Positions 8,424-13,728 of a stretch of 13,728 nt of DNA are shown here, in pieces; position 1 is the stretch's first letter; each line of letters opens with the position of its first letter. Made by a program: the position numbers and the translations under genes. The stretch is taken from NCBI GenBank assembly GCA_016867725.1, contig VGIX01000042.1:1-13728 (forward strand), given 5' to 3'. Source of the DNA: Candidatus Effluviviaceae Genus I sp. (GTDB lineage: Bacteria; Joyebacterota; Joyebacteria; Joyebacterales; Joyebacteraceae). Under the pieces are notes generated by a model. It saw nothing but the letters and a program-made list of their open reading frames with translations, had not been told where the DNA came from and ran no database searches.

Positions 8424-9457
8424 CCGGAGAACGCGTCGAGCTTGATGTGCTTCCTCGCAAGCTCGGTCAGAAGCTCGATCTTCCCCATCTCGTCCTTCCC
8501 CAGAAGCGGCATCATGCTGTCCACCTGACGCGCCGTCTCGTACGTGTCGAACGGCACGAGCAGGAGGGGCACGTTCTTCTCCTCGGCCAGCGCGATGATG
8601 TTCGGGGGCGGGAGGATGTCGTTCGTGAGGAGGACGCAGGCGGCGTTGTTCTCGAGCGCGATGAGGATGATCTCGCTGCGGTCGCCGCTCGTGATGACCA
8701 TGATGTCGCGCTTCTTGAGCAGGGGGCTCTCGAGCGCGGCGTTCTGGGACATCGCGCCGATCATGAGCGTCCGCACGCTGCGGTTCATCTGCTGCTCGCC
8801 CGTGATGACCTTCGCGAAGAGGCCCTCGGCGATGTAGCTCACGGAGAGATACGTGAGCTCCTGCTCGAACGGGACGACGCCCGCGACGGGAACCCCGAGC
8901 TCCGCGATCCGCGGGAGCGTGAGGTCTCCGAACTCGACGAGGTCGCGCACCTTGTTGACGATCACGCCGCCGAACGGCACGTCGGGGGCGCAGACGGTGC
9001 TCTTCAGGAACGAGATGTCGTCGAGCACGGTGGTCCCTTCCCCCTGCACGACGGCGAAGAGCCTCGCGCCGGTGGCGCGGGCAATCGAGATCGGGTCCAT
9101 GTGGACCGAGGCGCCGTAGGACATGTCGCGCCCGCCCTCGATGAAGACGACGTCCCGTCCCTTGCCCACCCGCTCCGCCGCCTCGGACACCCTGCGCCTC
9201 GTGTCCTCGGCGTCGGCCGTGAAGGAGAGCTTCGCGTGGTCGAAGCCGAGGCTCACGTCCTCGGGGTTGGCCTCGATCCCGAAGATGCTGGACACGAGCG
9301 CCGAGTCGTAGTCCCACAGGCGCTTCTTCCGGTAGAGCAACCGGTCGCCGAACGGCTTCATGTAGCCGACCTTGCCGCCGAGCGCCCTGCCGATCCCCAC
9401 GATCATGCTCGTCTTGCCGGCGCCCTTGCTCACGGACGCCATCACGATCTCACGCAT
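8420..9457 (-). CDS. BioD-like P-loop plus DRTGG-domain protein (stand-alone phosphotransacetylase N-terminal-like regulator)
   Basis: This 345-residue cytosolic protein resembles the BioD-like N-terminal part of phosphotransacetylase (COG0857) but has no catalytic Pta domain. The first 200 or so residues form a dethiobiotin-synthetase-like NTPase fold with a variant P-loop SVSKGAGKTS (residues 8-17), an FIEGG strand (105-109) and VIVNKVRD (165-172). A DRTGG domain covers about 210-318, including KRDIMVITSGDRSEIIL and the DTYETA motif. In long bacterial Pta enzymes the corresponding N-terminal region is regulatory, so a sensing role is inferred. I chose ATG 9457 because GAGG (9469-9466) stands 8 nt before it; the alternative GTG at 9466 overlaps that site. 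It overlaps the upstream gene by 8 nt (ATGCGTGA), implying translational coupling. Function in this operon is unproven. Confidence 0.82.
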   Translation of the reverse strand: MREIVMASVSKGAGKTSMIVGIGRALGGKVGYMKPFGDRLLYRKKRLWDYDSALVSSIFGIEANPEDVSLGFDHAKLSFTADAEDTRRRVSEAAERVGKGRDVVFIEGGRDMSYGASVHMDPISIARATGARLFAVVQGEGTTVLDDISFLKSTVCAPDVPFGGVIVNKVRDLVEFGDLTLPRIAELGVPVAGVVPFEQELTYLSVSYIAEGLFAKVITGEQQMNRSVRTLMIGAMSQNAALESPLLKKRDIMVITSGDRSEIILIALENNAACVLLTNDILPPPNIIALAEEKNVPLLLVPFDTYETARQVDSMMPLLGKDEMGKIELLTELARKHIKLDAFSG

Positions 9458-11588
9458 CTGCGCCACCTCGCGTCACATCGGACAGGATGATCCGGACGTC
9501 GACCGCCTTGACGCCGGAGCCGTGCTCGCACACGAACACGGGGTTGATCTCCATGTCGGAGATGCTCGGACACCGGTGGATCACCGTCCCGACCTTGACG
9601 ATCGTGTCGACGACGGCGCCGATGTCCTTCTTCTCCTGGCCGCGCACTCCGAGAAGGAGGGGGTAGGAGCGCACGTCCTTCAGCATCTCCATGACCTCCT
9701 TCCTCGTCATCGGGAACGCGCGGAACGCCACGTCCTTGAGCACCTCCACGTAGATGCCGCCGAAGCCGAACATCACGACCGGACCGAACGCGCTGTCGCG
9801 GCGGCCGCCGACGATGAACTCGGAGTTGCCCTTGAGCATCTCGGAGATCTGGACCCCCTGGATCACCGCGTTCGGCATCCTCGTGCGGCAGTTGTGCAGG
9901 ATGCCTCGATAGGCGTCGATCACCTCGTCGCGGTTGTCGATGTCGAGGGCGACGCCGCCCATGTCCGTCTTGTGGATGATGTCGCGGGAGACGACCTTCA
10001 TGACCACCGGGTACCCGATGGACTCGGCGACCTTCACGGCCTCGTCGAGGTTGCGCGCCAGTCCGGTCTTGGGCATCGGAATGCCCATGAGCTCGAGGAG
10101 GCGCTGTCCCTCGTCCGCGAGGAACGACGAGCGCCGCTCCCGGTGCGCCCGAACGCACAGCTCCTCGATGGCGCCCACGTCGATGTCCGCCTCGAGGACG
10201 GCCTCGGGGCGCTCGTTGCGGCGCCGGTGGTAGGCGTACATCGAGCCGAAGCACGACACGGCGGTGTAGACGTCGGCGAACACCGGGACCGCCTTGCCGC
10301 GGAGGCTGAGGAGCGCCTTCTCCGTCATCTCGCCGCCGATGATCGAGAACGCGATGGGCTTGCCGCCCTCGCGGTAGCGCCGGCAGTTCTCCTGGATCAT
10401 CGCCTCGAGGTTCTCCGCGTCGAAGACCGCCGTCTCGCAGTAGAGGGCCAGCACGGAGTCCACGCTCTCGCACGCGAGGGCGGCGTCGAGAGCCTTGTCG
10501 TAGTGCGTCGAGGTCGCCTGGCCCGTGAGGTCCACCGGGTTCTTGAGCGAGCCGAACTCTGGCGTGACACTCGAGAAGAGCTCCTTGAGGAGCTTCGGGT
10601 CGTCGAACAGGCGCACGCCGTACTTCTCGCAGGCGTCGGCCGCCATGACGCCGATGCCGCCGCCGTTGGTCACGATGAGCGTCCGCTCGCCCTTCGGCAT
10701 GGGCGTGTCGGACAGGAACTTGCACCACTCGAACGCCTCGCCGATGCTCTCCGCGCGAAGGACCCCGCACTGCCGCACGACGTCGTCGAAGACCTCGTCC
10801 GATCCGGCCACGGACCCGGTGTGCGAGGCCGCCGCGATGGCGCCGCGCTCCGAACGGCCGGACTTGATGATGACCACGGGCTTCTTCCGCGTGGCGCTCC
10901 GGAGCGCCGAGACGAACCGCTCGCCCTTCTGGACGCCCTCGACGTACATGAGGACGACGCTCGTGCCCTCGTCGGCGACGAGGTAGTCGAGGAGGTCCGC
11001 CTCGTCGATGTCGGCCTTGTTGCCGACGGAGACGATCGCCGACAGGCCGATGCTCTCGACGGCGGTCTTCCCGATCATCGAAAGCCCGATCGCGCCGCTC
11101 TGCGTCACGATGGCGACCTTGCCCGGGGCGATCTTGCTCGGTCCGAAGGTCGCGTTCATCGCGGCCGGCCGCGAGTACACGCCGAAGATGTTCGGGCCGA
11201 GGACGCGCATGCCGCGCTCGCGCGCGTAGGCGACGATCTTGCGCTCCTCCTCGCGGTTCCCGACGTCCGAGAAGCCCGAGGAGATGGCCATGCAGAACTT
11301 CACGCCTCGGTCGGCGCAGCCCTTCACGGCCTCGAACACGAACTTGGCCGGGACGACGACGCACGCGAGGTCGAGCTCGTCGCCGGGGATCTCGGCCACG
11401 CTCCGGGACACCGGAAGCCCGAGGATCTCGCCGCCCTTCGGGTTGACCGGATGGAGCGCGCCCCGGTATCCGCTCGCCACGATGTTGGAGAGGATCTTGT
11501 AGCCGATCTTCGACGGGTCGTGCGAGGCGCCGATGATCGCGACGCCGCGCGGCTCGAACAGGTGCTTGATGTCGGGAAGGGCCGCCAT
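9450..11588 (-). CDS. ADP-forming acetyl/acyl-CoA synthetase (acetate-CoA ligase, fused alpha and beta subunits)
   Basis: The family catalyses acyl-CoA + ADP + Pi = acid + ATP + CoA, conserving energy from acetyl-CoA or related thioesters in the cytosol. The 712 residues comprise a CoA-binding Rossmann domain (about 8-140, with RGVAIIGAS), two succinyl-CoA-ligase-like domains (about 155-455, with VTQSGAIG) and an ATP-grasp domain (about 485-705, with EINPVFV at 680-686). Both phosphorelay histidines known from archaeal ACD are present: His256 in ASHTGS, and His539 in HKTDMGGV on the beta-like part. This argues for an active synthetase. The acetyl-CoA synthetase-like half of Pat-type acetyltransferases, by contrast, lost catalysis. 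AGGGG (11598-11594) precedes the ATG by 5 nt. The gene starts 1 nt after the upstream stop and overlaps the downstream gene. Acyl specificity (acetate, propionate, aryl acids) cannot be read. Confidence 0.93.
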   Translation of the reverse strand: MAALPDIKHLFEPRGVAIIGASHDPSKIGYKILSNIVASGYRGALHPVNPKGGEILGLPVSRSVAEIPGDELDLACVVVPAKFVFEAVKGCADRGVKFCMAISSGFSDVGNREEERKIVAYARERGMRVLGPNIFGVYSRPAAMNATFGPSKIAPGKVAIVTQSGAIGLSMIGKTAVESIGLSAIVSVGNKADIDEADLLDYLVADEGTSVVLMYVEGVQKGERFVSALRSATRKKPVVIIKSGRSERGAIAAASHTGSVAGSDEVFDDVVRQCGVLRAESIGEAFEWCKFLSDTPMPKGERTLIVTNGGGIGVMAADACEKYGVRLFDDPKLLKELFSSVTPEFGSLKNPVDLTGQATSTHYDKALDAALACESVDSVLALYCETAVFDAENLEAMIQENCRRYREGGKPIAFSIIGGEMTEKALLSLRGKAVPVFADVYTAVSCFGSMYAYHRRRNERPEAVLEADIDVGAIEELCVRAHRERRSSFLADEGQRLLELMGIPMPKTGLARNLDEAVKVAESIGYPVVMKVVSRDIIHKTDMGGVALDIDNRDEVIDAYRGILHNCRTRMPNAVIQGVQISEMLKGNSEFIVGGRRDSAFGPVVMFGFGGIYVEVLKDVAFRAFPMTRKEVMEMLKDVRSYPLLLGVRGQEKKDIGAVVDTIVKVGTVIHRCPSISDMEINPVFVCEHGSGVKAVDVRIILSDVTRGGADA

Positions 11589-11589
11589 G

Positions 11590-13482
11590 CTATCCCCTGA
11601 AGGCCATCCTGAGTTCGTAGACGCCGGCCTCGTGCCGCTTCTTGGTGTCGAACCCCATGCTCTCGAAGAGCGGGAGCATCGGGAGGTTGTCCGCCAGGAC
11701 CTCCGCGGTGAACCCCAGGAGACCCGCTCTCTTGGCGAGCTGCGTGAGGTACGACAGAAGCTCGTGGCCGATGCCCATGTTCTGGTGGTCGTCCCTCACG
11801 ACGAAGGCGACCTCGGCCGTGTACGTGCTCTCGGCGATCCCGTACTGCCCGAGGCCGACCACGTCCTCCTTCTCGTTCTCCTGCACGATCGCGAGGATCA
11901 CCATCTGCCTCGTGTAGTCGATGGGCGTGAACTCCTGCAGCCGTTCGTGCGGCATGTCCTTGCGATGCGACATGAACCGCCTGTACATGCTGTCGTCCGA
12001 GAGCGAGTAGAAGAAGTCCTTGAGGAGCGGTTCGTCGCTGATCTTCACGGGCCTGAGGAACACCTCGACGCCCACCTTCGTGGTGCGGTAGGTCTCGAGC
12101 TCGACGGGGTACTCGCCTCGCTTGCCGGGGATGAACGCCTGGTCCCTGTAGATGATGTTCCGCTTGCGCGCCTCTTCGATGAGCCACGGCCTGAACTTCG
12201 GGTGGGCGATGGCGATGAGCTCCATGGCCCGCTCGCGGATGTTCTTGCCGTGCAGGTAGGCGATCCCGTACTCCGTGATCACGTACTGCGTGTCGCACCT
12301 GTTCAGCGTCACCCCCGCGCCCTCGCTCAGGGACGGGACGATGCGCGAGACCGTTCCCCGCTCGGCCGTCGAGCTCATCGCGAGGATCGTCCTCCCGCCC
12401 TCGGCGAGGACGGCCCCGCGCATGAAGTCGGCCTGCCCGCCGACGCCGCTGAAGAACTTCCTCCCGAGCGAGTCCGCGGTGGCCTGCCCGGTGAGGTCGA
12501 TCTCGAGCGCGCTGTTGATGGCGACCATGTTCGCGTTCTGCGCTATGGTCTTCGGGCTGTTGGTGTAGTCGATCGCGCGGAACTCGACGGCGGGGTTGTC
12601 GTGGATGTACTCGTAGGTGCGCCGGGTTCCCATGCAGAACGTCGCGACGGACTTGCTCCGGTGGATCGTCTTCCGGGAGTTGTCGATGACGCCGAGCTTC
12701 ATGAGGTCCACGAGGCCGTCGGAGAAGAGCTCCGTGTGCACCCCGAGGTGCTTCTTGTCCTTCAGGTTGGCGAGAATGGCGTTGGGCAGGCTCCCGTAGC
12801 CGACCTGGATGGTGTCGCCGTCCTGGACGAGGCGGGCGACGTACCGGCCGAGCTCCTGCGCGATGTCGCTTTCGGGCACGTTCGCGTACTCGAGGAGCGG
12901 CTCGTCGTGCGGGACCAGGAACGTCACGTCGCTGACGTGCACGAACCCCTGGCCGTGGGTCCTCGGCATGAAGGCGTTGACCTGCGCGATGACGAGCGTG
13001 GCGCGCTCGACGGCCGCCTTCACGATATCCACGCTCACGCCGAGGCTCATGTAGCCGTGTGAGTCGGGGAGCGACGTCTGGATAAGCGCGACGTCGATCG
13101 GGACGAGGCCGCGGCGGAAGAGGTCCGGGACCTGCGAGAGCGACACGGGGCTGTAGTCAGCCAGCCCCTCGTTCACGGCGTCGCGCGTGTTGTTGGCGAT
13201 GAAGAACGAGTTGTGCCGGAAGTTCTGGCGGAACTTCGCATCGGTGTATGGCGCGACGCCGAGCGTCCAGACGTGGAAGATCTCCGCGTCGAAGAACGCG
13301 ACCGGATGGGCGGCGACGTAGTCGACGAGGGCCTTCACGAGATACTGGGGCTCGCCGCAGCCGGTGCCGACGAAGATGTGGCTGCCCCGGTGGATGCGCC
13401 TGAACGCCTCTTCCTCCGGCGCGAACTTCTCCGGGTGCTTCGTCCGGAGGTCGTCCAGACTGGAGTGAGCCTGGTCTGACAC
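11590..13482 (-). CDS. Acetyl-CoA hydrolase/CoA-transferase fused to a C-terminal GNAT acetyltransferase
   Basis: This 630-residue two-domain protein opens the operon. Residues 1-465 match the acetyl-CoA hydrolase / 4-hydroxybutyrate CoA-transferase family. They include GYGSLPNAI (228-236), LGVHTELFSDG with the likely catalytic Glu251, GVGGQADFMRGA (346-357) and TEYGIAYLHG (403-412). Residues 471-630 form a GNAT N-acetyltransferase with the acetyl-CoA-binding loop QNMGIG (567-572) and NLPMLPLFESMGF (599-611). It may move CoA between acids or hydrolyse acyl-CoA, and acylate an unknown amine or lysine target. I start it at GTG 13482, which has GAGG (13492-13489) 6 nt upstream. A longer frame from TTG 13602 would add 40 Arg/Pro-rich unconserved residues and begins inside the -35 box of the likely promoter. 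This fusion is known in other bacteria. Confidence 0.9.
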   Translation of the reverse strand: MSDQAHSSLDDLRTKHPEKFAPEEEAFRRIHRGSHIFVGTGCGEPQYLVKALVDYVAAHPVAFFDAEIFHVWTLGVAPYTDAKFRQNFRHNSFFIANNTRDAVNEGLADYSPVSLSQVPDLFRRGLVPIDVALIQTSLPDSHGYMSLGVSVDIVKAAVERATLVIAQVNAFMPRTHGQGFVHVSDVTFLVPHDEPLLEYANVPESDIAQELGRYVARLVQDGDTIQVGYGSLPNAILANLKDKKHLGVHTELFSDGLVDLMKLGVIDNSRKTIHRSKSVATFCMGTRRTYEYIHDNPAVEFRAIDYTNSPKTIAQNANMVAINSALEIDLTGQATADSLGRKFFSGVGGQADFMRGAVLAEGGRTILAMSSTAERGTVSRIVPSLSEGAGVTLNRCDTQYVITEYGIAYLHGKNIRERAMELIAIAHPKFRPWLIEEARKRNIIYRDQAFIPGKRGEYPVELETYRTTKVGVEVFLRPVKISDEPLLKDFFYSLSDDSMYRRFMSHRKDMPHERLQEFTPIDYTRQMVILAIVQENEKEDVVGLGQYGIAESTYTAEVAFVVRDDHQNMGIGHELLSYLTQLAKRAGLLGFTAEVLADNLPMLPLFESMGFDTKKRHEAGVYELRMAFRG

Positions 13483-13500
13483 TCTGCACCTCGCTCCGGG

Positions 13501-13514
13501 CCTTCGCCGGAAGG
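13501..13514 (-). repeat. Small inverted repeat in the operon leader
   Basis: CCTTC-GCCG-GAAGG forms a 5-bp stem with a 4-nt loop in the untranslated leader, upstream of the ribosome binding site. It is short and could be chance. Confidence 0.15.
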
Positions 13515-13540
13515 AACACGGGGGCCGCCGAGGGGGCGCC

Positions 13541-13565
13541 TTGCCTGACTGGCAGGAGTGGGCAA
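13541..13565. promoter_or_regulatory. Nested inverted repeats beside the predicted transcription start, possible operator
   Basis: TTGCC (13541-13545) pairs with GGCAA (13561-13565), and TGCC (13542-13545) also pairs with GGCA (13551-13554) across TGACT. They lie just downstream of the predicted start of the minus operon, where a repressor could bind. The arms are short and no regulator gene is in the window. Confidence 0.2.
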
Positions 13566-13573
13566 ACGATGTA

Positions 13574-13602
13574 CTTCTACTCGATGTCCGCGGCCCAGTC
13601 AA
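13574..13602 (-). promoter_or_regulatory. sigma70-type promoter for the CoA-transferase/ACD/DRTGG operon
   Basis: On the minus strand TTGACT (13602-13597) and TAGAAG (13579-13574) are separated by exactly 17 nt, a 5/6 and 4/6 match to consensus. Transcription would start near 13567, about 85 nt before the GTG start of the first gene. The next genes are 1 nt apart or overlapping, so this promoter probably serves all three. Confidence 0.6.
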
Positions 13603-13728
13603 CCACGGGAGTGGCCCTTGCCAGGTCTGCGTCTGCGCGCCGGTGTCCGTGTGAGCGGCGACCGGGATTCGGCAGCAGGGTCCGCGGGCCTTCCGCTCTC
13701 TCCGGTTGCCGGGGCGGCGGCCGGCGGG
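13603..13728. other. Non-coding or unassigned end of window
   Basis: These 126 nt lie upstream of the minus-operon promoter and run to the edge. I see no supported start with a ribosome binding site, no tRNA and no clear promoter on the + strand. A + frame from GTG 13611 stays open to the edge but encodes low-complexity Arg/Gly text. Confidence 0.5.

Noticed and set aside
7098-9317. A 739-residue minus-strand frame across the end of valS, the GT9 gene and the DRTGG gene
   Set aside because: It overlaps three well-supported genes, crosses their convergent junction, and is Arg/Gly/Ala low-complexity text.
9464-9466. GTG at 9466 as start of the DRTGG gene
   Set aside because: It overlaps the GAGG ribosome binding site that is well spaced for ATG 9457, so the ATG is preferred; the difference is only three residues.
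9372-13062. Long plus-strand frames (for example 9372-11600 and 11533-13062) opposite the minus operon
   Set aside because: Their text is His/Asp/Arg/Leu-rich with no known motif and mirrors the real minus-strand genes; they are shadows.

Overview
The window is G+C-rich, densely coding DNA from a Gram-negative (diderm) bacterium. The diderm assignment rests on a TamB/Omp85 outer-membrane assembly pair and a heptosyltransferase-like GT9 enzyme. The lineage cannot be fixed from the sequence. A high-GC genome with an archaeal-type valyl-tRNA synthetase and an ADP-forming acetyl-CoA synthetase would suit an uncultivated high-GC phylum or a deltaproteobacterium-like lineage, but that is inference.

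The left half reads on the + strand. The 3' part of a TamB-like gene (3-1061) overlaps an Omp85 gene (1024-2889). A monocistronic-looking groL follows (3053-4678) with a readable sigma70-type promoter and no adjacent groES. Next come a hairpin-containing leader with a possible 10-codon peptide, valS (4823-7306), and a GT9 glycosyltransferase 16 nt behind it (7323-8423).

The right part is a three-gene minus-strand operon. It runs from a promoter at 13574-13602 through a CoA-transferase/hydrolase fused to a GNAT acetyltransferase (13482-11590), a fused alpha/beta ADP-forming acyl-CoA synthetase (11588-9450), and a BioD-like/DRTGG protein resembling the detached N-terminal regulatory half of phosphotransacetylase (9457-8420). 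The first two genes are 1 nt apart and the last two overlap by 8 nt. Together they look like an acetyl-CoA/acetate (or related acyl-CoA) energy-conservation module with built-in sensing and protein acylation. This is the most system-like element here.

The two halves converge and share a single CTAG (8420-8423) that is the stop codon of both genes. A 12-bp perfect inverted repeat lies just to its left. The last 126 nt (13603-13728) hold no gene I can support. No mobile elements, CRISPR arrays, tRNAs or rRNAs were seen.
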